Below, piece after piece: positions 23,456-31,912 of a DNA stretch of 35,659 nt; the first letter of the stretch is position 1, and every line of letters starts with the position of its first letter. The notes beneath the pieces were generated by a model. That model worked only from the letters and a program-made list of their open reading frames with translations. It was not told the DNA's origin and ran no database searches. The stretch spans positions 1 to 35,659 of the forward strand of contig JAQUHK010000007.1 of assembly GCA_028683655.1 (NCBI GenBank), in the 5' to 3' direction. The DNA comes from Alphaproteobacteria bacterium. GTDB taxonomy: Bacteria; Pseudomonadota; Alphaproteobacteria; UBA9219. Both the position numbers and the translations under genes were made by a program.

Positions 23456-25276
23456 ATGTGCGGAATTGTCGGCATGCTGGCCAAACGGCAGGTTGCGGGA
23501 ATCCTTGTTGACGGACTACGCCGTCTTGAATATCGAGGGTATGACAGCGCAGGCATAGCGACACTGGTTGACTCCAAAATCGACACACGCCGCGCCGTCG
23601 GCAAATTACAAGCCCTCGCGGACAAGCTGGCCGAGGAACCGTTGTCGGGCACCGTTGGAATCGGCCATACGCGATGGGCCACGCATGGCCGCCCCAGCGT
23701 CGATAACGCGCATCCGCATTTTTCAGAATATGTAGCCGTCGTTCATAATGGCATCGTCGAAAATTACCGCGAGCTACGCAAAGAGCTGGAAGAGAAGGGC
23801 CATATCTTCAAGTCCGAAACGGATACGGAATCCATCGCCCACCTGATTACCGATTACCTGAGACAGGGCCTGTCCCCGCAAAAGGCGACGGCAGCAGCCT
23901 TGAAACGCCTTGAAGGTGCCTTCGCCCTTGCCATCATCTTTGCCGGACATGATGACCTGCTGATCGGGGCGCGTCGCGGCAGCCCGCTGGCAGTCGGCTA
24001 TGGCGACGGCGAGATGTATCTGGGCTCCGATGCCTTGGCTCTCGCGCCACTGACCAACCGTATCAGCTATCTGGAAGAGGGCGATTGGGTCGAGCTTTCC
24101 CCTGCTGGTGTCGTGATCCACGACGAGACGGACGCCATTGTCAGCCGCAAGGTTCATGAAACGAACCTTTCCGGTGCCGCCATCGGCAAAGGGGAATACC
24201 GCCATTTTATGCTGAAGGAAATCTTTGAGCAGCCCGCCGTGATCGGCGACACGATGGCCGCCTTGACCTCTACGGACAACCATCTTTCCATGCCGCCCGT
24301 GCCGTTCGACTGGAAAGCCGTTCCGCGCCTGACGATTGTAGCGTGCGGCACTGCGTCCTATGCGGGCCTCGTCGCCAAATATTGGTTCGAGCAGTTGGCT
24401 GGCCTCGGCGTCGATGTCGATATCGCTTCGGAGTTCCGCTATCGCGGTTCGCCGATGGCTCAGGGCGGCGCGATGGTTGTGATCTCGCAGTCCGGTGAAA
24501 CAGCTGACACGCTCGCAGCATTGACTTATGCCAAAGAACATGGCCAGAAGGTTTTGGCCGTCGTCAATGTCGCGCACAGCACCATCGCCCGCCAGTCGGA
24601 TTGCGTTGTCCAGACACTCTGCGGTCCCGAGATCAGCGTCGCCTCGACAAAGGCGTTTACGACGCAGCTGACCGTTCTTTTCTGCCTTGCTTTGCAAGCT
24701 GGTTTGGCGCGTGGTGTTATTGACGAAGCCCGTGTCTCCACGCTGTTGCAGGCACTACGTGAAGTCCCCGCCAAGATCACAGACGTGCTGCGCGAGGACC
24801 ACAAACTTCAGGAGCTGGCCCAGCACATGGCCGATGCGAAGGATGTGCTTTATCTAGGGCGCGGGACCTTGTTCCCGCTGGCTTTGGAAGGGGCCCTCAA
24901 ACTCAAGGAAATCTCCTATATTCACGCGGAAGGCTATCCGGCGGGCGAACTCAAGCACGGGCCGATTGCCCTGATCGACGAGTCGATGCCGGTTGTCGTC
25001 TTGGCCCCGCATGATAACTTGTTCGAAAAGACATCCTCCAACATTCAAGAGGTCGTGGCCCGTGGGGGGAAGGTCATCCTTTTCACCGACAAAAAGGGCC
25101 TCGCCAATATGGGAACCAAACCCTATTGGGTGACGACCCTGCCGGATGTTGATCCCGCCGTGGCCCCGATCCTCTATGCCGTGCCTGTCCAGCTTTTGGC
25201 TTACTACACAGCCCTGTCCAAGGGCACCGATGTGGACCAACCGCGCAATCTGGCAAAAAGCGTTACCGTAGAATAG
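23456..25276 (+). CDS. glmS: Glucosamine-6-phosphate synthase GlmS
   Basis: GlmS makes glucosamine-6-phosphate from fructose-6-phosphate and glutamine, the entry to UDP-GlcNAc for peptidoglycan and lipopolysaccharide. The 606-aa protein begins MCGIVGM, where Cys2 becomes the N-terminal nucleophile of the class II glutaminase domain. [16 protein letters not shown] and SDTESIAH-like ([10 protein letters not shown]) motifs follow. Two SIS sugar-isomerase domains come next ([35 protein letters not shown], and [20 protein letters not shown]). It ends LAKSVTVE as usual. The start has AAGGAG at ideal spacing. Complete and apparently functional. Confidence 0.97.
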   Translation: MCGIVGMLAKRQVAGILVDGLRRLEYRGYDSAGIATLVDSKIDTRRAVGKLQALADKLAEEPLSGTVGIGHTRWATHGRPSVDNAHPHFSEYVAVVHNGIVENYRELRKELEEKGHIFKSETDTESIAHLITDYLRQGLSPQKATAAALKRLEGAFALAIIFAGHDDLLIGARRGSPLAVGYGDGEMYLGSDALALAPLTNRISYLEEGDWVELSPAGVVIHDETDAIVSRKVHETNLSGAAIGKGEYRHFMLKEIFEQPAVIGDTMAALTSTDNHLSMPPVPFDWKAVPRLTIVACGTASYAGLVAKYWFEQLAGLGVDVDIASEFRYRGSPMAQGGAMVVISQSGETADTLAALTYAKEHGQKVLAVVNVAHSTIARQSDCVVQTLCGPEISVASTKAFTTQLTVLFCLALQAGLARGVIDEARVSTLLQALREVPAKITDVLREDHKLQELAQHMADAKDVLYLGRGTLFPLALEGALKLKEISYIHAEGYPAGELKHGPIALIDESMPVVVLAPHDNLFEKTSSNIQEVVARGGKVILFTDKKGLANMGTKPYWVTTLPDVDPAVAPILYAVPVQLLAYYTALSKGTDVDQPRNLAKSVTVE

Positions 25277-25309
25277 GATACAAAATCCGTCGCAGGGCCA
25301 AGAAAGCAT

Positions 25310-25338
25310 TTGTTTTCCCCCTGCGGCTGGATTATCCT
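25310..25338 (+). promoter_or_regulatory. Candidate promoter placing transcription start at the leader ATG
   Basis: TTGTTT (25310-25315), a 17-bp spacer and TATCCT (25333-25338) would start transcription at about 25344-25346, that is at the ATG of the leader peptide (25345). The leader would then be translated from a leaderless mRNA, which fits the absence of a Shine-Dalgarno sequence. Confidence 0.45.
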
Positions 25339-25344
25339 TTCCTC

Positions 25345-25440
25345 ATGACGAGCAAGGTTCCCCATACTCATTTCTGGCAAAAGGCGACGGCGCAGCGCGC
25401 GGCTTTTGGCTTGACCTTTGCTTACTTTTATTTCCGGTAA
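25345..25440 (+). CDS. Aromatic-rich leader peptide upstream of DAHP synthase
   Basis: A 31-codon frame (ATG at 25345, TAA at 25438-25440) ends [11 protein letters not shown]. Six of its last eleven residues are Phe or Tyr, and a Phe-Trp pair occurs at residues 10-11. In total it has five Phe, two Tyr and one Trp. It lies 89 bp before the gene for the first enzyme of aromatic amino acid synthesis, and a perfect hairpin begins at its stop codon. This is the layout of a ribosome-mediated attenuation leader such as pheL or trpL. The Shine-Dalgarno is missing, but a promoter could place the transcript start at the ATG. Assignment is inference from layout and composition. Confidence 0.6.
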   Translation: MTSKVPHTHFWQKATAQRAAFGLTFAYFYFR

Positions 25441-25505
25441 AACCGGAACATACGCACCTACCTCACCTCACAATTTGGCTTTTACCTTCCCTCGATGAGA
25501 GGGAA
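25432..25505 (+). promoter_or_regulatory. Alternative RNA hairpins of a putative attenuator
   Basis: Hairpin 1 is TTCCGGT/ACCGGAA (25432-25438 with 25442-25448, loop AAA) and covers the leader stop codon. Competing with it, GGTAAAA (25436-25442) can pair with TTTTACC (25480-25486). Hairpin 2 is TTCCCTC/GAGGGAA (25487-25493 with 25499-25505). The first two pairings are mutually exclusive, as attenuation needs. No T-run follows hairpin 2, so any control may be translational or Rho-linked rather than classical termination. Confidence 0.45.
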
Positions 25506-25529
25506 TGCTCTAACGATAGGCACACCATC

Positions 25530-26903
25530 ATGACTCAAGAAAACTGGACACCGACAAGCTGGCACCACAAGCAGGCCTTGCAACAGCCAAGCTATCCTGA
25601 CAAGCAAGCTCTGAACCAAGCCCTTTGTCGCCTGTCTAAGCAACCGCCGCTCGTTTTTGCGGGCGAGGCGAGACGCCTCAAGAAAGCCTTGGGGAAGGTC
25701 GCTGAAGGTAAAGCTTTCCTCCTGCAATGTGGCGACTGCGCCGAAAGTTTCGCCGAGTTCAGTGCCAACAATATCCGCGACTCCTTCCGTGTGATTTTGC
25801 AGATGGCCGTCGTTTTGACCTTTGGCGGGGCCGTGCCGATTGTGAAGGTGGGACGTATTGCGGGGCAATTCGCCAAGCCACGCTCTGACAATATGGAAAC
25901 ACGCGCTGATGTGGCGTTACCCAGCTATCGTGGGGACATCATCAACGGGCTTGATTTCACGCCTGAGTCGCGCACGCCAGACCCCGAGCGCATGCTCCAA
26001 GTCTATCACCAGTCGGCGGCGACGCTGAATCTGCTTCGCGCGTTCGCGCAAGGTGGTTACGCCGATCTGCACAAGGTTCATAACTGGAACCTCGATTTTG
26101 TATCGGGGGATTTGCAGGCTGAACGCTATCAGGACTTGTCGCGCCGGATTGGCGAGGCACTGGACTTCATGCGGGCTTGCGGCGTGGACGGTTCAACGAC
26201 GCCTGCCATTCGCGAGACGGAGTTCTTCACCTCGCATGAGGCGCTGTTGCTGCCCTATGAAGAGGCCTTGACCCGCATCGACAGCACCACCGATGACTGG
26301 TACGACGTTTCGGCCCATATGCTGTGGATCGGTGACCGGACGCGCGGACCTGAGGATGCGCATGTCGAGTTCCTGCGCGGCGTCAAAAATCCCATCGGGA
26401 TCAAGTGTGGCCCCACCATGCCACCCGATGATCTGATCCGCCTGATTGACTCGCTCAACCCCGATAACGAAGCAGGGCGCATTACCCTGATCGCCCGCAT
26501 GGGAGCCGAAAAGCTGGAGCAGAGCCTGCCTTTGTTGTTGCGTAAAGTGAAAGCCGAAGGCCGCGCCGTTGTATGGTGTATTGACCCCATGCACGGGAAC
26601 ACCGAGAAGACGAGCAACAACTATAAAACCCGCAACTTCAACAAGGTTCTTGCCGAAGTGAAGGATTTCTTCGCGGTCTGTAAGGATGAAGGCGTGTGGC
26701 CCGGCGGCATCCACCTTGAAATGACAGGGCGGAATGTCACCGAATGCACAGGCGGGGCCTCACACGTTACGGAAACGGATTTGTCAAACTGCTATGAAAC
26801 GCACTGCGATCCGCGCCTGAATGCCTCCCAGTCGCTAGAGCTGGCTTTCCTGACGGCGGCCTTGTTGAAAAATGCTCGCCTTCGCGCAAGCGACGAAAGC
26901 TAA
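25530..26903 (+). CDS. aroG: Class II DAHP synthase
   Basis: This enzyme condenses phosphoenolpyruvate and erythrose-4-phosphate to DAHP, the committed step of the shikimate pathway. The 457-aa protein is the class II (plant/Mycobacterium-like) type. It has [11 protein letters not shown] with the metal-binding Cys70, [53 protein letters not shown] (metal His), [15 protein letters not shown] (metal Glu) and [15 protein letters not shown] (metal Asp). The ATG at 25530 has a modest AGG nine bases upstream. It appears to be preceded by an aromatic-rich leader peptide, which would tie expression to the supply of pathway end products. Confidence 0.95.
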   Translation: MTQENWTPTSWHHKQALQQPSYPDKQALNQALCRLSKQPPLVFAGEARRLKKALGKVAEGKAFLLQCGDCAESFAEFSANNIRDSFRVILQMAVVLTFGGAVPIVKVGRIAGQFAKPRSDNMETRADVALPSYRGDIINGLDFTPESRTPDPERMLQVYHQSAATLNLLRAFAQGGYADLHKVHNWNLDFVSGDLQAERYQDLSRRIGEALDFMRACGVDGSTTPAIRETEFFTSHEALLLPYEEALTRIDSTTDDWYDVSAHMLWIGDRTRGPEDAHVEFLRGVKNPIGIKCGPTMPPDDLIRLIDSLNPDNEAGRITLIARMGAEKLEQSLPLLLRKVKAEGRAVVWCIDPMHGNTEKTSNNYKTRNFNKVLAEVKDFFAVCKDEGVWPGGIHLEMTGRNVTECTGGASHVTETDLSNCYETHCDPRLNASQSLELAFLTAALLKNARLRASDES

Positions 26904-26962
26904 GTCGCGCTTTTTTCATTGGCGGAAGCGGTAAGAAGGGCTATCATCCCGTAATTCCGTAT

Positions 26963-26991
26963 ATGCTCGGCTTCTTTGGAAAGCCGAGTAT
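26963..26991 (+). other. Strong hairpin after aroG
   Basis: CTCGGCTT pairs perfectly with AAGCCGAG (26966-26973 with 26981-26988), extendable to 11 pairs including one G-U, around a 7-nt loop. The following TTCCTTCTC is only weakly T-rich, so it may be a weak terminator or an mRNA 3'-end structure. Confidence 0.45.
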
Positions 26992-27010
26992 TCCTTCTCG
27001 CAAAAAACAA

Positions 27011-27037
27011 GCGATCACGCAGTGATCCGCCTTTTTT
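27011..27037 (+). terminator. Probable intrinsic terminator of aroG
   Basis: GATCAC-GCA-GTGATC (27013-27027), extended by GC/GC with one bulge, is followed by six T residues at 27032-27037. It would end the aroG transcript before the small exported protein gene. Confidence 0.55.
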
Positions 27038-27052
27038 ACGGGTTCTTTTTAC

Positions 27053-27069
27053 GGGTTTCAAAGAAACCC
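27053..27069 (+). other. 5'-UTR hairpin before the small exported protein gene
   Basis: GGGTTTC-AAA-GAAACCC is a perfect seven-base-pair stem ending about 10 bases before the GGAGGG ribosome-binding site of the 27094 gene. The flank holds a tandem TTTTTACGGGTT repeat. It may affect mRNA stability or translation. Confidence 0.35.
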
Positions 27070-27093
27070 AACTATAACGTGGAGGGCCGTCCT

Positions 27094-27483
27094 ATGCACG
27101 TACGCTCGTTTGTTGTCGTTTTATCGCTTGTACTTATGGCTTCACCGGCTTTAGCAGGGTCCGTGACTTATACGGATCTGCGCGGCAAGTGGGATTCAAC
27201 GAAATGCAACCCGCCTCAGGCCATGGTTGTGCAAGGTCGGGATTCGGAAGCCCACGCCAGTGCTTTGAATAGCCAGATGGAAGATCGCAACCGCTTTATC
27301 ATGCAGGCCCAAGACTACATGGCCTGCATCAGCAAAGAAGCCCAGCGTGATGCCGAGGCTACGGGGATTCTGGTCACCAAGTCGGCTCAAGCCCTGATCG
27401 ACAAGACCAAGGCTGAAATCGATGCCGCTATGGGCCCCAGGGCAGGGCAAGGTGCAGCGCAGGCGGACAAGCCGCAACAGTAA
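27094..27483 (+). CDS. Small exported protein of unknown function
   Basis: This 129-aa precursor has a classic signal peptide (MHVRSFVVVLSLVLMASPALA, then GSVTY). I chose the ATG at 27094 because GGAGGG lies seven bases upstream; a longer frame from a GTG at 27022 would begin inside a hairpin. The mature ~108 residues start with TYTDLRGKWDSTKCNPP and are otherwise mainly helical and polar (SQMEDRNRFIMQAQDYMACI). There are two Cys, which could form a disulfide. The tail is Gly/Ala/Gln-rich. I do not recognise the family. It sits 35 bp upstream of nadE and may be co-transcribed with it. Confidence 0.65.
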   Translation: MHVRSFVVVLSLVLMASPALAGSVTYTDLRGKWDSTKCNPPQAMVVQGRDSEAHASALNSQMEDRNRFIMQAQDYMACISKEAQRDAEATGILVTKSAQALIDKTKAEIDAAMGPRAGQGAAQADKPQQ

Positions 27484-27518
27484 GTTTCTTCGCTCTTCTT
27501 TGGTCAATAGGGACGACT

Positions 27519-29195
27519 ATGCCCGAACAGTTTACGCTTGCCCTTGCTCAACTCAATCCGACCGTCGGTGATATTCCCGGCAATGTCGCTAAAGTGATGG
27601 CAAGCTGGCGGGAAACCCAGAGGCGGGGAGGCGACTTGCTTGTCACGCCCGAATTGTTTCTGGTCGGTTATGCGCCCGATGATTTAATCCTGAAGCCGCG
27701 TATGCATAAGGTCCTGCGCGAGGCGGTGGATGCCATCGTTCGCGAGACGGCTTCCGGTCCGGCCATTTTGCTTGGCACACCGTGGTTTGAAGATGGCAAA
27801 CTTTACAATGCCGCCCTCCTGATCGAAGGCGGCAAAATTATTGACCGGACGTTCAAGCACGAGCTGCCAAATTACGGTCCTTTTGACGAAAAACGGCTGT
27901 TCACGGCGGGGCCTCTGCCCAGGCCCCTATCTTGGCGCACCCAAAGGCTGGGCGTTATGCTGTGCGAGGACATGTGGCTGCCAACTGTATCGGCTGAGTT
28001 GAAAAAGCTGGGGGCCGACATTTTCATCGTGCTGAACGGCAGCCCCTATCAGGTCGGTAAACAGCAACGTCGTTATGATCTGGCCCGCGAGCGTATTCGC
28101 GAAACGGGCACGGCTCTGGTTTACGTCAATCAGATCGGCGGACAGGACGAGATGGTTTACGAGGGCTCGTCGTTTGCGATGGCACCGAATGGTGAGATGC
28201 GCCTTCAGGCGCGGGCATGGTCTGAGGATCTGGCCATGTGCGCGATCAAGGTTGCGGATGGCAAACTGACGCCCGATATATCGCCACTGGCCGACGCGCC
28301 CGAAGCCGAGGCCGCGATTTATCAAGCGATTGTGACAGGCCTGCGCGATTATGTTCAAAAGAACGGGTTTACTAAGGTTTTGCTAGGGCTTTCGGGCGGA
28401 ATTGACAGTGCCCTTGCGGCTTGTATGGCCGTCGATGCGCTGGGCGCAGAGAAAGTGCGGGCGGTGATGATGCCATCGCCCTATACCTCGCCTGACTCGA
28501 TCGAGGATGCCTCCATTATTGCCAAGACACTGGGCTGCCGGATTGATACGATCCCGATCAATGAAGCCATGAACGCTTTTGACGGGATGTTGGCCGAGCA
28601 GTTTATGGGCTGCGCCCCCGATTTGACGGAGGAGAATATTCAGGCGCGTTGTCGCGGTATCGTCCTTATGGCCCTTTCGAACAAAAGCGGCGCGATGGTG
28701 CTTTCGACCGGTAACAAGTCGGAGCTGGCCGTTGGCTATACGACGCTTTATGGCGACAGCTGTGGCGGCTATGCGCCGCTTAAGGATGTTTACAAGACCG
28801 AGGTTTATAAGCTTGCCCGCTGGCGCAATGCCAATATGCCCCTTCTGGGGCATGGGCCGAGTGGCGAGGTCATTCCAGAGCGCGTCCTGACCAAACCGCC
28901 TTCCGCCGAGCTTCGCGAAGGGCAGACGGATCAGGAAACGCTGCTCCCCTATGCGGTGCTGGACGATATTCTTAAATGCCTGATCGAACAGGACCTCGGC
29001 GTGGCCGAGGCCACTATGATGGGCCATGACCCAAACAATCTAAGGCATGTTTACGCCCTTTTGGATAAGGCGGAATATAAACGCCGCCAATGCCCACCAG
29101 GGCCAAAAGTCACGCGGCGCCACTTGACGAAAGACCGTCGCTATCCCATCACAAATCGCTATTGCGACAAGTGGAAAACCCAACAGTCAGATTAA
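27519..29195 (+). CDS. nadE: Glutamine-dependent NAD+ synthetase NadE
   Basis: This enzyme amidates nicotinic acid adenine dinucleotide to NAD+ with ammonia from glutamine. The 558-aa protein fuses two domains. The N-terminal nitrilase-type glutaminase has its catalytic triad at Glu45 (TPELFLVGY), Lys113 (FKHELPNYG) and Cys149 (MLCEDMW). The C-terminal synthetase has LLGLSGGIDSALAACMAVDA (ATP loop), MPSPYTS, STGNKSELAVGYTTLYGDSC and a basic end. The start has AGGG at fair spacing. The purC-like gene follows after only 6 bp, so the two are probably one operon. Confidence 0.95.
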   Translation: MPEQFTLALAQLNPTVGDIPGNVAKVMASWRETQRRGGDLLVTPELFLVGYAPDDLILKPRMHKVLREAVDAIVRETASGPAILLGTPWFEDGKLYNAALLIEGGKIIDRTFKHELPNYGPFDEKRLFTAGPLPRPLSWRTQRLGVMLCEDMWLPTVSAELKKLGADIFIVLNGSPYQVGKQQRRYDLARERIRETGTALVYVNQIGGQDEMVYEGSSFAMAPNGEMRLQARAWSEDLAMCAIKVADGKLTPDISPLADAPEAEAAIYQAIVTGLRDYVQKNGFTKVLLGLSGGIDSALAACMAVDALGAEKVRAVMMPSPYTSPDSIEDASIIAKTLGCRIDTIPINEAMNAFDGMLAEQFMGCAPDLTEENIQARCRGIVLMALSNKSGAMVLSTGNKSELAVGYTTLYGDSCGGYAPLKDVYKTEVYKLARWRNANMPLLGHGPSGEVIPERVLTKPPSAELREGQTDQETLLPYAVLDDILKCLIEQDLGVAEATMMGHDPNNLRHVYALLDKAEYKRRQCPPGPKVTRRHLTKDRRYPITNRYCDKWKTQQSD

Positions 29196-29201
29196 GAAGC
29201 C

Positions 29202-30191
29202 ATGACAGACTCAGATTCTTTACACAAAACCATTCGCGCCCGTTTGCATGATGTCCTCGTTGACGCCGAGTTCCCCGAATTGCCTAATTTTGATCGCGGC
29301 AAAGTACGGGACAGCTACGATCTCTCCGGCAACCGCCGCTTGATGGTCACAACGGACCGTCAAAGCGCGTTTGATCAGGTTCTGGCCGCCGTTCCTTTCA
29401 AGGGGCAGGTTTTGACAGCCGTCGCGCGTTTCTGGTTCGAGCAGACAACCGACATTATTCCAAACCACATCATCGACTATCCCGATCCAAACGTCGTGCT
29501 GGCCCGCAAAATGACGATGCTGCCGGTTGAGGTTGTGGTGCGTGATTATCTGACTGGCTCAACCTCGACCTCCATCTGGTCAATGTATCATGTCGGAAAC
29601 CGGATGCCTTACGGCATCGAGCTGCCGGATGGAATGCGCAAGAACCAAAAGTTGCCTCAGACAATTTTGACGCCCACAACGAAGGGGGGAATGGGGGACC
29701 ATGATGTCCCCGTGACCCAAGCCCAGATTGTTGAACGCGGGATGTTAACAGCGCAGCAGATGAAAGAGGTCGAGGAGGCAGCTCTCAAACTTTTTGCGCG
29801 TGGCCGCGAGATTGCCGCCAAGCACGGGTTGATCCTTGTCGATACGAAATACGAGTTCGGTTATGACGAAAACGGCATCCTTACAATTGCCGATGAAATC
29901 CATACGCCGGACAGCAGCCGCTATTGGCTGGCCTCTTCTTATGAAGAACGCTTTGCCTCGGGCCAAGAGCCGGAGAGCTTGGACAAGGAGTTCCTGCGCC
30001 TCTGGATTGCCGCGCGGTGCGATCCCTATAAGGAGCCGATCCCCGATATTCCCGATGAGACACTGATTGATTTCAGCGCGCGCTACATTGACCTTTACGA
30101 GAAAATTTCCGGCAAAAACTTCGAGATCGAACCCGCCGGTATCCCCGTGCGCGAACGTGTTCGCCGCAACATCAAGAAGTTTGCCGAGTAG
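29202..30191 (+). CDS. purC: Second SAICAR synthase (longer, Ade1-like subfamily)
   Basis: The 329-aa protein is a SAICAR synthase, but of the longer subfamily related to yeast Ade1. It has NFDRGKVRDSYDLSGNRRLM, TDRQSAFDQVLAAVPFKGQV, MLPVEVVVRDYLTGSTSTSI, PTTKGGMGDHDVPVT, LVDTKYEFGYDENG and the IADEIHTPDSSRYW signature. It shares only the core fold motifs with the 260-aa PurC at 2500-3282, so this is not a recent duplication. All expected substrate-binding motifs look intact. AGAAG lies just upstream of the ATG, 6 bp after the nadE stop, which suggests co-transcription. How labour is divided between the two enzymes is unknown. Confidence 0.9.
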   Translation: MTDSDSLHKTIRARLHDVLVDAEFPELPNFDRGKVRDSYDLSGNRRLMVTTDRQSAFDQVLAAVPFKGQVLTAVARFWFEQTTDIIPNHIIDYPDPNVVLARKMTMLPVEVVVRDYLTGSTSTSIWSMYHVGNRMPYGIELPDGMRKNQKLPQTILTPTTKGGMGDHDVPVTQAQIVERGMLTAQQMKEVEEAALKLFARGREIAAKHGLILVDTKYEFGYDENGILTIADEIHTPDSSRYWLASSYEERFASGQEPESLDKEFLRLWIAARCDPYKEPIPDIPDETLIDFSARYIDLYEKISGKNFEIEPAGIPVRERVRRNIKKFAE

Positions 30192-30204
30192 GCACGGGGT
30201 TGGC

Positions 30205-30380
30205 ATTATACGAACGGCCCGATGAAATGACTCACGAGTCGCGCCGTCTTCGTCATTGCGAGCGACCGCAGGGAGCGCGGCAATCCAGTCCTCCTGCTTG
30301 GAAACTTGGGGACTGGATCGCCACGTCGCTGTGCTCCTCGCGATGACGTAGCGGGTGTTTTCATCGGGCCGTTGACATTA
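30205..30380 (+). repeat. MITE-like unit containing family A copy A4
   Basis: The core palindrome is 30251-30348. Outer terminal inverted repeats are AACGGCCCGATGAAA (30213-30227) and its exact reverse complement (30359-30373); weaker matches extend to about 30205 and 30380. Arms, flanks and core match unit A2 closely, in the same orientation. It follows the second purC and precedes a terminator. No protein is encoded. Confidence 0.85.
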
Positions 30381-30422
30381 AGCGTGATCTATAGGAGCAT
30401 ACCCGATTCTTTAAACGCAAAA

Positions 30423-30448
30423 AAAACGGCCCCGGAAGGGGCCGTTTT
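30423..30448 (-). terminator. Bidirectional intrinsic terminator
   Basis: AAAACGGCCCC-GGAA-GGGGCCGTTTT is an 11-bp perfect stem with a four-base loop. On the minus strand it continues into a long T-run (A-run at 30419-30426) and ends the NYN-domain gene. On the plus strand, TTTT and a T-rich tail could also stop the nadE-purC transcript. Confidence 0.85.
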
Positions 30449-30475
30449 GGTTTGTTCGGAAACCGAAAGGGAGGT

Positions 30476-31120
30476 TTAGGCAACTTCCTGTTTGGCGATC
30501 GCTTCTTGGGCTTCGGCCATGTTATCGGTAACTTCCTGCAAGCTGGGCTGTGCGGGTGTTTGCGGGGCGGCCATCGTCGGCGCGTTGGGATCGCGGGCGC
30601 GGGCGATATGCGGCATCAGATCGGCCAGCTCGATAAAGTTATCGGCTTGGCGACGCAGTTCATCGGCCACCATCGGGGGCGAGGAACGCATCGTACTGAC
30701 AACGCTGACGCGCTTGCCTTTGCGCTGCACCGCTTCGACAAGACGACGGAAATCACCATCGCCAGAGAAGATCATGATGTGATCGACATTGTCGCTCATC
30801 TCCATAACGTCGATGGCGAGTTCAATATCCATGTTGCCCTTGATCTTGCGGCGACCAAAAGCATCCGTAAATTCCTTGGTCGGCTTGGTGACCATGGCAT
30901 AACCATTATAGTCCAGCCAATCGACGAGCGGACGAATCGGCGAGTATTCCTCGTTCTCCACAAGAGCGGTGTAATAGAAAGCGCGGACGAGACGGGCGCG
31001 ACCGGCAAACAATTCAAGCAGTCGCTTATAGTCAATGTCGAAGCCCAAGCCCCGCGAGGCGGCGTAAAGATTGGCGCCATCAATGAACATCGCCATGCGT
31101 TCTTCTTTATAAAAAATCAT
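30476..31120 (-). CDS. NYN-domain (LabA-like) putative RNase
   Basis: The 214-aa protein is a LabA-like NYN domain, a PIN-related nuclease fold. The acidic metal-binding residues are visible: Asp14 in MFIDGANLY, Asp98 and Asp104 in KGNMDIELAIDVM, and Asp121/Asp123 in FSGDGDFRRLV. The C-terminal ~50 residues are Pro/Ala/Gln-rich and probably flexible. The ATG at 31118-31120 has AAGGG at good spacing. It diverges from rpoZ, an arrangement I recall as common in alphaproteobacteria. It is probably an RNA-processing enzyme, but no substrate can be named. Confidence 0.85.
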   Translation of the reverse strand: MIFYKEERMAMFIDGANLYAASRGLGFDIDYKRLLELFAGRARLVRAFYYTALVENEEYSPIRPLVDWLDYNGYAMVTKPTKEFTDAFGRRKIKGNMDIELAIDVMEMSDNVDHIMIFSGDGDFRRLVEAVQRKGKRVSVVSTMRSSPPMVADELRRQADNFIELADLMPHIARARDPNAPTMAAPQTPAQPSLQEVTDNMAEAQEAIAKQEVA

Positions 31121-31492
31121 AAGATCCCTTTCCCGATATCAAGCTTTCTGTTAACCATAACATAAAACAGCACCAAGCCTTAATGTCCAGAGTTATTTTA
31201 ACACATACCTGCAAAAAGGCAACAAGGATAAATCAGCGAAACACCCCGTTATTCCGTGGGTTTATTTCGGCATGCAATATGCGAGGCGGCATTGCTTTCA
31301 TGTATTCCCTAAAGCCAACGAGAAGGCTAGAGAACAAAAAGCTTTCGCCCCTTTACATCCGATCATCAACCACGCTAAAATGGGTCCTTCGTCGCAGCCG
31401 GATTGTTTGGCGGTTTCCTTTCGCGGGAAATCGATCGTTGTTTCGGCGCACACAGTTGGGTTGCCCATTTTATATTTGTAAGGAGTGCGCAC
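31121..31492. other. Divergent control region between the NYN gene and rpoZ
   Basis: This 372-bp stretch has no convincing gene; frames read through it lack ribosome-binding sites. It is AT-rich near the NYN gene and includes a CtrA-like TTAACCAT (31151-31158). I could not place a good sigma70 promoter for either gene. A CTTTCGCGGGAAA palindrome-like patch lies near 31419-31432. Confidence 0.45.
31151..31158 (+). promoter_or_regulatory. CtrA-like half-site TTAACCAT
   Basis: TTAACCAT sits 30 bp upstream of the NYN-domain gene. It belongs to the 12-mer TTAACCATAACA that also occurs at 6317-6328 upstream of recG. Suggestive only. Confidence 0.3.
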
Positions 31493-31912
31493 ATGGCGCG
31501 TGTAACAGTTGAAGATTGCGTTGTTCTTGTTCCCAACCGCTTTGAGCTTGTCATGCTGGCCGGACACCGCGCCCGCGCCTTGGCTTCTGGCGCGGAACTG
31601 CATGTCGAGCGTGATCGCGACAAAAACCCCGTCGTCGCTCTGCGCGAAATTGCCGAGCGCAAGCTGGATCTTGAAAGCCTGAACGAATCGCTGATCAAGG
31701 GGCTCCAAAAGCGTATCGAGCCGGATCGTCCCGAAGACGATGTTGTCGACCTGATGAACAGCGAACAGCAAAACTGGATTGGTGCTGCGATGGATCAGGA
31801 TGAAATCGACGAAGAAGACATGGACTCCGATATTGACGAGCTTTCAGCCGATTCAGCTGATGCTGGTTTCGACGGTATGGGCTCTTTTGAAGACGCCAAC
31901 GTTAAAGATTAA
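31493..31912 (+). CDS. rpoZ: RNA polymerase omega subunit RpoZ
   Basis: Omega helps assemble RNA polymerase and, in proteobacteria, forms part of a ppGpp-binding site. The 139-aa protein has the conserved N-terminus ([20 protein letters not shown], then [12 protein letters not shown]) and [12 protein letters not shown]. The C-terminal extension is long and very acidic ([20 protein letters not shown]), as often in alphaproteobacteria. The ATG at 31493 has AAGGAG at ideal spacing. Rel, which makes ppGpp, is the next gene 80 bp downstream. Confidence 0.95.
   Translation: MARVTVEDCVVLVPNRFELVMLAGHRARALASGAELHVERDRDKNPVVALREIAERKLDLESLNESLIKGLQKRIEPDRPEDDVVDLMNSEQQNWIGAAMDQDEIDEEDMDSDIDELSADSADAGFDGMGSFEDANVKD

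Noticed and set aside
27022-27093. Phe-rich N-terminal extension (GTG start) of the small exported protein, resembling a second leader
   Set aside because: It starts inside a terminator hairpin and would bury the signal peptide. The ATG at 27094 has a strong ribosome-binding site.
31183-31512. Frames upstream of rpoZ
   Set aside because: They have no ribosome-binding site and poor codon use, and they overlap the rpoZ start, which has a strong AAGGAG.
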